A DNA stretch of 64,000 bases from positions 558,001 to 622,000 of the forward strand of contig NZ_JABFTX010000004.1 in NCBI RefSeq assembly GCF_021404305.1, given 5' to 3'. Under the pieces are notes generated by a model. The model ran no database searches. It had not been told where the DNA came from and was given only the letters and a program-made list of their open reading frames with translations. The DNA comes from Billgrantia ethanolica (lineage in GTDB: Bacteria > Pseudomonadota > Gammaproteobacteria > Pseudomonadales > Halomonadaceae). A program made the translations under genes and the position numbers. Of this stretch, positions 21,095 to 29,219 are shown piece by piece (the first letter of the stretch is position 1; the number at the start of each line of letters is the position of its first letter).

Positions 21095-21123
21095 GCGCCC
21101 CGGGTACCCGCCCGGGGCGCTTT
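21095..21123 (+). terminator. Terminator after glcB
   Basis: GCGCCCCGGG (21095-21104), loop TACCCG, CCCGGGGCGC (21111-21120), then TTT. A perfect 10-bp GC stem with a short T-tail, 41 bp after the glcB stop. Confidence 0.75.
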
Positions 21124-21187
21124 GGGTTATGTTGGGCTCCACGATCACCACCGCTAGCCACGAGCACAACCAGCAGGGAGCCCGACG

Positions 21188-21601
21188 ATGACCGTGATGA
21201 CCGCCGCCGCCATCGAAGATTTTCTCGACGAGGTCTTTCCCCAGCGTGCCGGCACCATCGAGGCGGTCGATCACATGCGCGCCACCATGAGTCTGGCTAT
21301 CGAGGACGAGCATCTGCGGCCCGGCTCCAGCGTCTCCGGGCCCACCATGATGGGGCTGGCCGACGTCTGCCTCTACGTGGCCATCCTGGCCCAGATCGGC
21401 CCCGAGCCGATGGCCGTGACCACCGATCTCAACTGCCACTTCCTGCGCCGCGCCCGCGGCGACCGCGACCTCATCGCCAACGCCCGCGTGATCAAACTGG
21501 GCCGTCGCCTGGCGGTGGGCGAGGTGCAGCTCTTCTCCGCCGGCGACGAGCGCCCGGTGGCCCACGTCACCGCCACCTACGCCATTCCCGACTCCGACTG
21601 A
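21188..21601 (+). CDS. Hotdog-fold acyl-CoA thioesterase (PaaI family)
   Basis: 137 residues. It has the PaaI/4HBT hotdog pattern: SSVSGPTMMGLADVCLYVAI (long helix region), VTTDLNCHFLRRARGDRDL and VAHVTATYAIP at the end. It likely hydrolyses aryl- or acyl-CoA thioesters; the substrate cannot be told from sequence. It is convergent with the DUF423 gene, and their coding ends overlap by 25 bp. Confidence 0.82.
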   Translation: MTVMTAAAIEDFLDEVFPQRAGTIEAVDHMRATMSLAIEDEHLRPGSSVSGPTMMGLADVCLYVAILAQIGPEPMAVTTDLNCHFLRRARGDRDLIANARVIKLGRRLAVGEVQLFSAGDERPVAHVTATYAIPDSD

Positions 21602-21981
21602 GCGTCGCGCCCGGCGCGCAAGGCGCCCACGGCCAGCGTCAGCCAGCCGGCGATCATCAGCACGCCGCCGAACGGGGTGATCATGCCCAGGCCGCGCAGG
21701 CCGGTCAGCGCCATGACATACAGTGAACCGGAGAACAGCAGCACCCCCACGGCCCACAGGCCCAGCACGACGCCGAACCCGCGCCGCGGATGCGAGGCGC
21801 GCCAGGCGAGCACGCCGAGCATCGCCAGGGTGTGCCACATCTGGTAGCGCACGCCGGTCTCGAAGGCGGCCAGCAGCCGCTCCGGCAATTGACCCTGCAG
21901 GGTATGAGCGGCGAAGGCGCCGGCCATGACTGCCACTCCGCCCGACAGCGCCGCCAGGCACCACCATCCGCGATCGCGCAT
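21577..21981 (-). CDS. DUF423 family membrane protein (YgdD-like)
   Basis: 134 residues with four hydrophobic helices. The N-terminal GGVAVMAGAFAAHTLQGQL and the ETGVRYQMWHTLAML stretch identify DUF423. Inner membrane, function unknown. The 3' end overlaps the convergent thioesterase gene by 25 bp. Confidence 0.85.
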   Translation of the reverse strand: MRDRGWWCLAALSGGVAVMAGAFAAHTLQGQLPERLLAAFETGVRYQMWHTLAMLGVLAWRASHPRRGFGVVLGLWAVGVLLFSGSLYVMALTGLRGLGMITPFGGVLMIAGWLTLAVGALRAGRDAQSESGMA

Positions 21982-22084
21982 CTCGTCCTCCTTCGGGGAT
22001 TGGGATTGCCGCCTACCGTACCCCGGGCGGCGTTAAGGGGCTACAATATGGGCCCGCGACACTCGTCAACTGAAGAGGGACGCC

Positions 22085-22285
22085 ATGCAGATCCAGCTCA
22101 ACGGTGAGCCCCGCGACCTTGCCCCCGACCTTACGGTGGCGCAGTTGGTCGACGACCTTGGCCTGAGCGGTCGGCGCATCGCCGTCGAACGCAATGAGGA
22201 GATCGTGCCCAAGAGCGAGCACGGTGCCACGCGCCTGGCCGACGGCGACCGCATCGAGATCGTTCACGCCATCGGCGGCGGCTGA
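22085..22285 (+). CDS. thiS: Sulfur carrier protein ThiS
   Basis: 66 residues, beta-grasp fold, ending in the required Gly-Gly (HAIGGG; a third Gly precedes it). The C-terminal thiocarboxylate donates sulphur for the thiamine thiazole. ATG at 22085, with GAGGGA upstream. thiG follows after 56 bp, the usual pairing. Confidence 0.93.
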   Translation: MQIQLNGEPRDLAPDLTVAQLVDDLGLSGRRIAVERNEEIVPKSEHGATRLADGDRIEIVHAIGGG

Positions 22286-22341
22286 TTGCCACCTGCCGAC
22301 GGTTCCCGCTTCCAGACCCGCTACAGACACAGGCCCACGCG

Positions 22342-23136
22342 ATGACAGACTTCTTCCAGGATCAGCCGCTGCGGATTGCCGGCCACGCCTTCACCTCACG
22401 CCTGCTGGTCGGTACCGGCAAGTACAAGGATTTCGACGAGACTGCCGACGCCATCGCCGCCTCGGGCGCCGAGGTCGTCACCTTCGCCGTGCGTCGCACC
22501 AATCTCGGCCAGGAAGACGGCCCCAACCTGCTCGACGTGGTGCCGCCGGAGCGTTTCACCCTGCTGCCCAACACCGCCGGCTGCTACACCGCCAAGGACG
22601 CCGTGCGCACCTGCAAGCTGGCGCGTGAGCTGCTCGACGGTCACAAGCTGGTCAAGCTCGAGGTGCTCGGCGACGACTCGACCCTCTACCCCAACGTGGT
22701 CGAGACCCTCAAGGCGGCGGAGGAGCTGATCCGCGACGGCTTCGACGTGATGGTCTACACCAGCGACGATCCCATCGTGGCTCAGGAGCTCGAGCGCCTG
22801 GGCTGCTGCGCGATCATGCCGCTGGGCTCGCTGATCGGCTCCGGCCACGGCATCCAGAACCCGCATAACATTCGCCTGATCATCGAACACGCCAACGTGC
22901 CGGTGCTGGTGGATGCCGGCATCGGCACCGCCTCCGACGCCGCCATGGCCATGGAGCTGGGCTGCGACGGCGTGCTGATGAACTCCGCCATCGCCCACGC
23001 CCGCCAGCCGGTGCTGATGGCCAGCGCCATGAAGAAGGCCGTCGAGGCCGGGCGCGAGGCGTTCCTCGCCGGACGCATGCCGCGCCGTCAGAGCGCCGAT
23101 CCCTCCTCCCCCTTTGCCGGCCGCATCAACGGCTGA
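22342..23136 (+). CDS. thiG: Thiazole synthase ThiG
   Basis: 264 residues, TIM barrel that condenses DXP, dehydroglycine and ThiS-thiocarboxylate into the thiamine thiazole. The Schiff-base Lys lies in [10 protein letters not shown]; phosphate loops [10 protein letters not shown] and [18 protein letters not shown] are intact. It forms thiS-thiG and is followed by trmB at 25 bp. ThiH or ThiO, which would make dehydroglycine, is not in the window. Confidence 0.96.
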   Translation: MTDFFQDQPLRIAGHAFTSRLLVGTGKYKDFDETADAIAASGAEVVTFAVRRTNLGQEDGPNLLDVVPPERFTLLPNTAGCYTAKDAVRTCKLARELLDGHKLVKLEVLGDDSTLYPNVVETLKAAEELIRDGFDVMVYTSDDPIVAQELERLGCCAIMPLGSLIGSGHGIQNPHNIRLIIEHANVPVLVDAGIGTASDAAMAMELGCDGVLMNSAIAHARQPVLMASAMKKAVEAGREAFLAGRMPRRQSADPSSPFAGRING

Positions 23137-23160
23137 ATTCACTGGAGCCGCAACGAATCC

Positions 23161-23901
23161 ATGAGTGACCCGCAACGCGACCCCTCGACTACCGGCCCGG
23201 AAGGGCCGGACGCCCCGCTGCATCGTCGCGGCATCAAGAGCTACGTGCTGCGCGCCGGCCGCATGACCCAGGCCCAGACCCGCGGCCTGGAAGAGGTCTG
23301 GCCGCGGCTGGGCCTGACCCTGGCCGAGGGGCGGCAAGATCTCGACGCCCTGTTCGGACGCCGGGCGCCGCGGGTGGTGGAGATCGGCTTCGGCATGGGC
23401 GCCTCGCTGATCGAGCAGGCCGAGACCCACCCCGATACCGACTTCATCGGCATCGAGGTACACGCCCCTGGCGTAGGCAAATTGCTCGACGAAGCCGACA
23501 AGCGCAACCTGACCAATATCCGCGTCTACCGCGAGGACGCCCTGGCAGTGCTCGAGCAGTGCCTGCCGGAGGCCAGCCTCGCCACCCTGCAGCTGTTCTT
23601 CCCCGACCCCTGGCCGAAGAAGAAGCACCACAAGCGGCGCATCGTCCAACCCGCCTTCGTCGAGCTGATTCGCAGCCGTCTCGAGCTGGGCGGCAAGCTG
23701 CACATGGCCACCGACTGGCAGGCCTATGCCGAATGGATGGCCGAGGTGATGGAGTCCGCGCCGGGCTACGTCAATACGGCGACACCCGAGACGGCGCCCT
23801 ATGTGCCGCGTCCCGAGTTTCGTCCGCTGACCAAGTTCGAGGCCCGCGGCGAGCGTCTGGGCCACGGCGTGTGGGACCTGATCTTCGAGCGCTGCGAATA
23901 G
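23161..23901 (+). CDS. trmB: tRNA (guanine-N7)-methyltransferase TrmB
   Basis: 246 residues. SAM-binding motif [13 protein letters not shown], catalytic region [16 protein letters not shown], and the C-terminal [17 protein letters not shown]. It makes m7G46 in tRNA. Its last 131 bp are overlapped on the other strand by the tail of the EamA transporter frame. Confidence 0.95.
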   Translation: MSDPQRDPSTTGPEGPDAPLHRRGIKSYVLRAGRMTQAQTRGLEEVWPRLGLTLAEGRQDLDALFGRRAPRVVEIGFGMGASLIEQAETHPDTDFIGIEVHAPGVGKLLDEADKRNLTNIRVYREDALAVLEQCLPEASLATLQLFFPDPWPKKKHHKRRIVQPAFVELIRSRLELGGKLHMATDWQAYAEWMAEVMESAPGYVNTATPETAPYVPRPEFRPLTKFEARGERLGHGVWDLIFERCE

Positions 23902-24766
23902 CCAGACCGGCGCCCGCCCCGGCGAGTGCCATGCCTGCCAGGCCGGTGGGGCCGAGGCGTTCGCCGAACATCGCCGCGGCCCACAGTAGCGTCACTCCCG
24001 GGGTCAGATGCACCAGCGCCGAGGTCAGGGTGACGCCCAGCCGGCGCAGGCTGGCGACGAAGAAGCCGTAGCCGCCCAGGCTCGACAGCACCACCAGCCA
24101 GCTCATGGTCACCAGCACGGCAGGTTCGAAGCCGGGGGCGGTCAGCTTGCCGCCCCCCGTCACCCAGGCGGCCACCAGAAAGATGCCGCCGGCCGCGAGC
24201 AGCTGGGCCAGCAGCGCCGTCGGCAGCGGCAGTACCGAGGGCTGGCGCACCGCCAGCAGGCTGCCGAGCGTCACTGCTGCGACCGACAGCAGCGGCAGCA
24301 GATAGGCCCAGCCCGGCGCAGCCAGCGAGCGCTGCATGTCGTCGCCCACGCACAGCGCCACGCCCAGGGTGGCCAGCACCATCCCCAGCCAGCCGTATGC
24401 GCCCAGGCGCTCGTCCAGCCAGCGTCCGGCCAGGGCTGCCGCCAGCAGCGGCTGCAGGGCCGCGATCAGCGCCGTGATGCCGACGCTGACGCCGAGATCG
24501 ATGGCCACGATCACTCCCAGCAGATAGCCGCCCATGGTCAGGCTGCCCACGAGCATCTCGCGCCTCATGTCGCGTATTGCCGGAAGTGTGCCAAGCGTCA
24601 GGCGACACCACAGCGCCACCAGCAGCGCGGCGAGCAGGAAGCGCCAGGCGAACAGGTCGAGCACCGGCGTGTCGAGCTCGCTGGCCAGCCGACCGCCGAC
24701 GAAGCCCGAACTCCAGCACACCACGAAGCCGATGGCGATCAGTAGCGCAGGAACCTGTGCTGGCAT
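23771..24766 (-). CDS. EamA/DMT-family metabolite exporter
   Basis: 331 residues, ten hydrophobic helices in two EamA repeats ([20 protein letters not shown] at the start, [20 protein letters not shown] in the second repeat). AAGGAG lies 7 nt before the ATG. The helices end near residue 291; the last 40 residues are Arg/Pro-rich and lie antisense to the 3' end of trmB. That tail may be a read-on with little function. Divergent from the LysR gene, which probably regulates it. The exported compound is unknown. Confidence 0.85.
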   Translation of the reverse strand: MPAQVPALLIAIGFVVCWSSGFVGGRLASELDTPVLDLFAWRFLLAALLVALWCRLTLGTLPAIRDMRREMLVGSLTMGGYLLGVIVAIDLGVSVGITALIAALQPLLAAALAGRWLDERLGAYGWLGMVLATLGVALCVGDDMQRSLAAPGWAYLLPLLSVAAVTLGSLLAVRQPSVLPLPTALLAQLLAAGGIFLVAAWVTGGGKLTAPGFEPAVLVTMSWLVVLSSLGGYGFFVASLRRLGVTLTSALVHLTPGVTLLWAAAMFGERLGPTGLAGMALAGAGAGLAIRSARRSGPTRRGPDARRGPRTWSADETRDAAHRAPSRVSPY

Positions 24767-24854
24767 CGTCGTGCTCCTTCATCGATGGCGGTGCTTGAGC
24801 TTGACGGTCATCCCGGCTTCAATGAAGCGATATATTTTGTAGGCAGGATTCAAT

Positions 24855-25757
24855 ATGGCTGAAGTCTCGTCGGCAACGCTGGATCTCGAGCTGCTGCGCA
24901 GTTTTCAGGCTGCGGCCCAGCTCGGTTCGCTGGCGGCGGCGGCCGAGCAGCGGCACCGCACTGTCAGCGCCATCAGCATGCAGATCAAGCGCCTGGAGGC
25001 GTTGCTCGACGTCCGCCTGCTGGAGCGTGGCCCGCGTGGCGTGGTGCCCACTACCGCCGGGGCGGCACTGCTGCAGGAGGCGCGGGAGCTGCTGCGCATG
25101 CACGACGGAATCCTGGCCCGCTATGCCGGGCGCGGGCTGCGGGGCAAGGTGCGCTTCGGCCTGCCCGAGGATTATGCCCGCGAGCTGCTCGGCGACGTGC
25201 TGCCCGAGTTCACCTCGCACCACCCCGAGGTGCTGCTGCAGGCGGTGACGGCCACCAGCGGCGAGCTGGTGCGGCAACTGGAGCGCTCGCGGCTGGACTT
25301 GGCAGTGGTACTGGACCGGCCCATCGCACTGCCCGGCGGCGAGCCGCTGTGGCGCACCACCCCGGTATGGGCCGCGCCGCGTGCCGCCAACCTGACCGAG
25401 CGGGACAGCCTGCCACTGGCCCTGCATGAGGTCGACTGCCCCTACCGGGCGCTGGCCACCGAAGCCTTGGAGCGGCTCGGCAGGCCCTGGCACGCGCTGT
25501 TCACCAGCACCAGCATCCACACCATCGAGCGCGCGGTGGAGACGGGGCTGGCGATCAGCGTGCTCGACCGCGAACGCCTGACCCCTGCCATGCGCGAGCT
25601 GGGCGAGGCCGAAGGCCTGCCCGCTCTCGGCCGCTGCGAAGCGCAGCTGCATTTCGCCCGCGCCATTGCACCCGCCTCGCAGCCTGCTGCCCAGGCCCTG
25701 GCCGAGCTGCTGCGCGAGCGTCTGCGAGGACGCGGCCCCTGGCGCGGAGCCGGATGA
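24855..25757 (+). CDS. LysR-family transcriptional regulator
   Basis: 300 residues. The HTH is at the N-terminus (LDLELLRSFQAAAQLGSLAA, QRHRTVSAISMQIKRLE), followed by the effector domain. It is transcribed divergently from the EamA exporter gene with an 88-bp gap, the classic arrangement for a regulator and its target. The effector is unknown. The 3' end is followed by the small-RNA locus on the opposite strand. Confidence 0.85.
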   Translation: MAEVSSATLDLELLRSFQAAAQLGSLAAAAEQRHRTVSAISMQIKRLEALLDVRLLERGPRGVVPTTAGAALLQEARELLRMHDGILARYAGRGLRGKVRFGLPEDYARELLGDVLPEFTSHHPEVLLQAVTATSGELVRQLERSRLDLAVVLDRPIALPGGEPLWRTTPVWAAPRAANLTERDSLPLALHEVDCPYRALATEALERLGRPWHALFTSTSIHTIERAVETGLAISVLDRERLTPAMRELGEAEGLPALGRCEAQLHFARAIAPASQPAAQALAELLRERLRGRGPWRGAG

Positions 25758-25770
25758 GTCGGGAGTGGGC

Positions 25771-25815
25771 ACAGGCAAGACCCTGACCCGGTGAAGAGCA
25801 GCAATGAGGGGGGTG
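25771..25815 (-). repeat. Second copy of the small-RNA core
   Basis: On the minus strand this stretch repeats the core of the neighbouring RNA: CCCCCTCATTGCT followed further on by GGTCTTGCCTG. It begins about 11 bp beyond the terminator of the first copy. I see no promoter or T-run terminator of its own, so it would be transcribed only by read-through. The equivalent block in the first copy is 25851-25883. Confidence 0.6.
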
Positions 25816-25825
25816 TTTTCTGAAC

Positions 25826-25942
25826 AAAAAAGGCGCCTCCAGAGGAGGCGCAGGCAAGACCGTGACTAGCAATGAGGGGGAGAAACCATAGCGGGAAACT
25901 GGCGGTTCCCCTAATGGCCGTGGTGCCTCATCAACACCACGT
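25826..25942 (-). ncRNA. Candidate Fur-controlled small RNA (RyhB/PrrF-like)
   Basis: About 115 nt predicted on the minus strand. 5' hairpin CGTGGTG-N9-CACCACG (25941 to 25919); second hairpin GGGGAAC-cgcca-GTTTCCC (25911 to 25893); an unpaired stretch with a C-rich CCCCCTCATTGCTAG core (about 25869-25883); then the terminator GCGCCTCC-tct-GGAGGCGC-C-TTTTTT (25851 to 25826). The promoter upstream carries a Fur-like box. Size, promoter type, C-rich seed and tandem second core resemble iron-sparing RNAs such as RyhB (which, from memory, shares CATTGCT) and the duplicated PrrF1/PrrF2 of Pseudomonas. There is no credible frame inside. Function is inference. Confidence 0.65.
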
Positions 25943-25947
25943 CCTCA

Positions 25948-25976
25948 ATGTAAGTCATTCTCATTCTCTCTGTCAA
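25948..25976 (-). promoter_or_regulatory. Promoter with Fur-like box for the small RNA
   Basis: Minus strand: -35 TTGACA (25976 to 25971), a 17- or 18-bp spacer, -10 TTACAT or the one-base-shifted TACATT. The spacer and -10 hold GAGAATGAGAATGACTTAC (25968 to 25950), which matches the 19-bp Fur consensus at 13 positions. A repressor bound there would block RNA polymerase, giving transcription only under iron limitation. Confidence 0.6.
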
Positions 25977-25999
25977 CACGAATGCGAACGTTTTTTATT

Positions 26000-26917
26000 T
26001 CAGCTTCCGGCCAGGTGCAGCCACAGGGGCAGCGTCGCCATGGCGAGCAGCGTCTGACCGGTGATCAGGGCGGCCATCAGCTCGGCGTCGCCGCCCAGCT
26101 GGCGAGCCAGGATATAGGCCGAGGTGGCGGTGGGCAGGGCGGCGAACAGCAGCGCCACGTCACGGCTCACGGCGTCCAGCCCCAGCAGCAGCGCCAGGCC
26201 GAACACCAGCGCCGGCATCAGCATCAGCTTGACCAGATTCGAGACCCACACACCGCGATCGAGGCGCAGTAGCGCCTGGGGGCGCAGGGCGACGCCCACC
26301 GCCACCAGCCCCAGCGGCAGGGCGGCACGACCCAGCAGCTCCACGGCCGAGCCGCTCCAGCCGGGCAGGCCGATACCGGTGAGATTGAGGGCGATGCCAG
26401 TCAGGCAGGCCAGGATCAGCGGGTTGCGCACCAGGGCCGCCAGGCTCTTGGCCAGGCTCGAGGGGCCCAGGGTGCCGGCGGCGATGAAGCTGGCCACGCA
26501 CAGCACGTTGACCACCGGCACCATCAGCGCCACGGCCACCGCGGCCACCGTGGCGCCGGCCGAGCCATGCAGGGCGGCGGCCCCGGCGACCCCCACGTAG
26601 GTATTGAAGCGCAGCGCACCCTGGAAGACCGAAGTGAAGGCCGCCGGCTCCAGGCCCAGCCGCCGCTGCGCGGCCCACAGCAGCCCGGCGAAGGCCAGCA
26701 TGCCGCCGAGTAGGGCGATGGCCAGGCGCACCACCGGTACCTCGCCCACGTTGGCGTTGGCCAGCGTGGCGACCAGCATGGCGGGAAAGAGCAGGAAATA
26801 GATGACCTTCTCGAGCTGTACCCAGAAATCGTCGCTCGGCTGGCGCAAGCGTCCCAGCGCGGCGCCGAGCAGTATCAGCAGGAACAGGGGGCCCAGCGCA
26901 TTGGTGACGCCATCCAT
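26000..26917 (-). CDS. AEC-family (auxin efflux carrier-like) transporter
   Basis: 305 residues, about ten hydrophobic helices in the inverted-repeat AEC fold. N-terminal LFLLILLGAALGRLRQP and C-terminal FAALPTATSAYILARQLGGD are typical. Bacterial members export malate, malonate or other organic acids; the substrate is not known here. Its coding end is about 24 bp from the -35 box of the small-RNA promoter. Confidence 0.85.
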   Translation of the reverse strand: MDGVTNALGPLFLLILLGAALGRLRQPSDDFWVQLEKVIYFLLFPAMLVATLANANVGEVPVVRLAIALLGGMLAFAGLLWAAQRRLGLEPAAFTSVFQGALRFNTYVGVAGAAALHGSAGATVAAVAVALMVPVVNVLCVASFIAAGTLGPSSLAKSLAALVRNPLILACLTGIALNLTGIGLPGWSGSAVELLGRAALPLGLVAVGVALRPQALLRLDRGVWVSNLVKLMLMPALVFGLALLLGLDAVSRDVALLFAALPTATSAYILARQLGGDAELMAALITGQTLLAMATLPLWLHLAGS

Positions 26918-27054
26918 CTCGATGTCCTTGTCGTCTCGGGATTTGAGGTGCCGGAACCGTTAAACCCTGCGACAACGGTACACGCCAGGGCGACCGGCAA
27001 ATGCTGTTAAGCTTACCTTCTACCGCCGTTTCGTGAAGTGCTGCTTTCGCTGCC

Positions 27055-27567
27055 ATGTCCTCGCCCACCCTGCCTAACGTCGGCAAGTCCCGCTTTCCGG
27101 GGCTTAGTCTGCTGATACTGGTCACGCTGCTGACGCTTAGCGTGGCGCTGTGGTATCTGGCCTCGCACCTGCTGCGTGGCGGCGCCGACGTCGACTGGCA
27201 TCTCGCCACGCAGCCCTGCGAGCTTCAGCGCGGCGAGTGCAGCGCCACCCTGGGTGGGAGACGCACGCTGACCCTTGACGTCGGCGCGCCCGGGAGCATT
27301 CGGGCGCTGGAACTTCTGCCGCTGAAGGTGCATGTGGATGGCGTCGAGGCGCAGTCGGTCAGGGTCGACTTCGTTGGCAGCGACATGGATATGGGCTTGC
27401 ATCGTTTCCCTCTGAGCAAGCAGGATAGAGGGCATTTCGAAGGCGTCGGCCAGGTGCCGATCTGTACCGAATCGGTTATGCGCTGGCAGGCTCAGGTGGT
27501 GGTGGAGACACCTGAAGGCCGGTTAGGGGGCCGATTCGATTTCACGGTGGAGCGGAGTTTGCCATGA
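27055..27567 (+). CDS. Membrane-anchored periplasmic protein linked to SCO
   Basis: 170 residues. One N-terminal helix at about 17-40, then a periplasmic beta-rich domain with two Cys (QPCELQRGEC) and a Met/His cluster (GSDMDMGLHRF) followed by VPICTES. I do not recognise a precise family; the layout resembles FixH/YtkA-like domains. The 3' end overlaps the SCO gene by 4 bp (ATGA), so the two are co-translated. A role in copper handling for an oxidase is plausible from the partner and the Met/His/Cys residues, but it is inference. Confidence 0.7.
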   Translation: MSSPTLPNVGKSRFPGLSLLILVTLLTLSVALWYLASHLLRGGADVDWHLATQPCELQRGECSATLGGRRTLTLDVGAPGSIRALELLPLKVHVDGVEAQSVRVDFVGSDMDMGLHRFPLSKQDRGHFEGVGQVPICTESVMRWQAQVVVETPEGRLGGRFDFTVERSLP

Positions 27568-28157
27568 AACGGCAACGTATATGGATGGCGCTGGGGGCGC
27601 TGATCGTCGTGGTGGGCCTGGGAGGACTCTTCGGCTACCAGCAGTTCCAGGATGACGACGACGGCAGTCCGCGGGGCGGCCCGGTGGAGCTGCCTTCTAC
27701 CCAGGGCGACTTCTCGCTGACCCAGCTCGAGGACGACCAGCTGGCCGTGCTGTTCTTCGGCTACACCTACTGTCCCGACGTGTGCCCGATGAGCATGGCG
27801 GTGATGCGTCAGGTGATGCAGGGGCTGGACGACGAGCAGCGTCGCCGGGTGGTGCCGGTGCTGGTCTCGGTGGATCCCGAGCGCGACACCATCGAGCGGC
27901 TCACCGAGTACGTCGGCTACTTCGGCGACGACTTCATCGGTGCTACCGGCAGTCAGGAGCAGCTCGAGGAGCTGGCCGCGCGCTATGGCGTGGTCTGGCG
28001 CCGGGTGGAAACGCCCGAGTCGGCGATGGAGTACACCGTCGATCACAGCTCCTCGCTCTACCTGGTCGATCGCGAGGGCACTATCCGTCAGCGCGTCCTC
28101 TACTCGCCGGCGCCGCATGCCCTGCGCTCGGCGCTGGAGCAGGAGCTCGGCGGCTGA
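27564..28157 (+). CDS. SCO1/SenC-family copper chaperone
   Basis: 197 residues. An N-terminal membrane anchor at about 8-28, then a thioredoxin-like domain with the metal-binding YCPDVCPMSM (CxxxC) and the matching His in VDHSSSLYLVDREG. SCO proteins deliver copper or reduce thiols in the CuA site of cytochrome oxidase. Overlaps the preceding gene by 4 bp. No oxidase gene is in the window. Confidence 0.9.
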   Translation: MKRQRIWMALGALIVVVGLGGLFGYQQFQDDDDGSPRGGPVELPSTQGDFSLTQLEDDQLAVLFFGYTYCPDVCPMSMAVMRQVMQGLDDEQRRRVVPVLVSVDPERDTIERLTEYVGYFGDDFIGATGSQEQLEELAARYGVVWRRVETPESAMEYTVDHSSSLYLVDREGTIRQRVLYSPAPHALRSALEQELGG

Positions 28158-28178
28158 GGCCGCGGAGTTCGCCTACCC

Positions 28179-29210
28179 TCACTCAGGGCTCTGTCCGAGC
28201 CGTTCGAGCATGCTCATCAGCGCCTTGACCTGTACGCCTTCCCGGGTGTCGTGGAGCGGGTCGAGTTGCCAGGTACTCTCGGTGAAACCCCACCAGTCCC
28301 AGCAGCCCTGGGGATTGGCCAGGCTGGTGGTGGCCTGGGGATAGAGCACCACGCGCCGGTTGGTTTCGGCCCACTCGTTGAGTCCGCTGTACTCCACGAA
28401 GGCGCGGTCGATCTGCTCCTCGGTCATGCCGCAGCCGTGCAAGGCGATCGTCAATTCGCAGCCGCCTTCCTCGCAGCCTTCGGGAATCATCACATAGCCG
28501 GCCTTGCCCAGGCCGCGAGCGGCGAACGGGGCCTGATCGAAGCGCAGCAGCTCACTGCCGGCGCCCTGCCGAGGTGGCGTCAGCGAGCCGTGCAGCCAGC
28601 CCAGCGCCTCGCCGGCAATGTCGAGATCGCAGGCCAGCATATGGGTACCACCGCCGAGTCGACACTGCGCCAGCTGGCTCGGTGGGACCTGCTCGTCGGC
28701 CTGGACGGGCCAGCCGTGACCGACACCGGGTGAGCGCACGACCCTGAGTTGCTCGTCGGGGCTGGTCAGCCAGCCGGCGAGCTGCTCCGCCAGGGCCTCG
28801 CCCAGGGCTGGATTCACCACGCCGTCCTCGTCACCGTGCCAGACGAAGGCCCGCAGTTCGGCCAGCGCTTCCGCCTCCCCCACCAGGCCGCGGGCCTGAT
28901 AGTCCCGCAGGCGCACGTCCAGCGCGCTGAGGTCGGGCGGTCCGCGGCGCGTGGCCATGCACTGACCCAATGCCTGACCGAGCCCGCCCTGAGCGCAGCT
29001 CCAGGGGCCGGCCGCCAGTATGGCCACGCCGGCGAAGCGCTCCGGCCAGGCAACGGCCAACTGGGCGGCCATGTAGCCACCCGAGGAGACACCGATCACG
29101 CTGACCCCATCAGGCTCGATGCCGAGTCGGGGCAGGTCCGGCAGGCGCTCGTCGGCCTGCGCACCGGTCGTCAGCAGCAGGCCGACGACCAGGAGTGTCG
29201 AGGCTCTCAT
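28179..29210 (-). CDS. Extracellular PHA-depolymerase-like esterase, type 2 order
   Basis: 343 residues with a signal peptide (cleavage near AQA-DE). The nucleophile elbow GVSSGGY is at about residues 40-46, the acid is probably in FVWHGDEDGVVNP, and the His in GVGHGWPV. The oxyanion-hole motif LTIALHGCGM comes after these, near residue 255, and the protein ends with a Trp-rich stretch (CWDWWGF). In poly(3-hydroxybutyrate) depolymerases an oxyanion motif C-terminal to the lipase box defines catalytic domain type 2. No substrate-binding domain follows, so action on short-chain PHA or oligomers is more likely than on crystalline polymer. Confidence 0.75.
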   Translation of the reverse strand: MRASTLLVVGLLLTTGAQADERLPDLPRLGIEPDGVSVIGVSSGGYMAAQLAVAWPERFAGVAILAAGPWSCAQGGLGQALGQCMATRRGPPDLSALDVRLRDYQARGLVGEAEALAELRAFVWHGDEDGVVNPALGEALAEQLAGWLTSPDEQLRVVRSPGVGHGWPVQADEQVPPSQLAQCRLGGGTHMLACDLDIAGEALGWLHGSLTPPRQGAGSELLRFDQAPFAARGLGKAGYVMIPEGCEEGGCELTIALHGCGMTEEQIDRAFVEYSGLNEWAETNRRVVLYPQATTSLANPQGCWDWWGFTESTWQLDPLHDTREGVQVKALMSMLERLGQSPE

Positions 29211-29219
29211 GACGTCATG

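Noticed and set aside
22396-23865. 489-codon antisense frame opposite thiG and trmB
   Set aside because: Spans two well-supported genes on the other strand and shows no domain.
25555-25872. 105-codon minus-strand frame across the small-RNA core
   Set aside because: It starts inside the predicted RNA and crosses its terminator, has no ribosome site, and continues as a shadow of the LysR gene.
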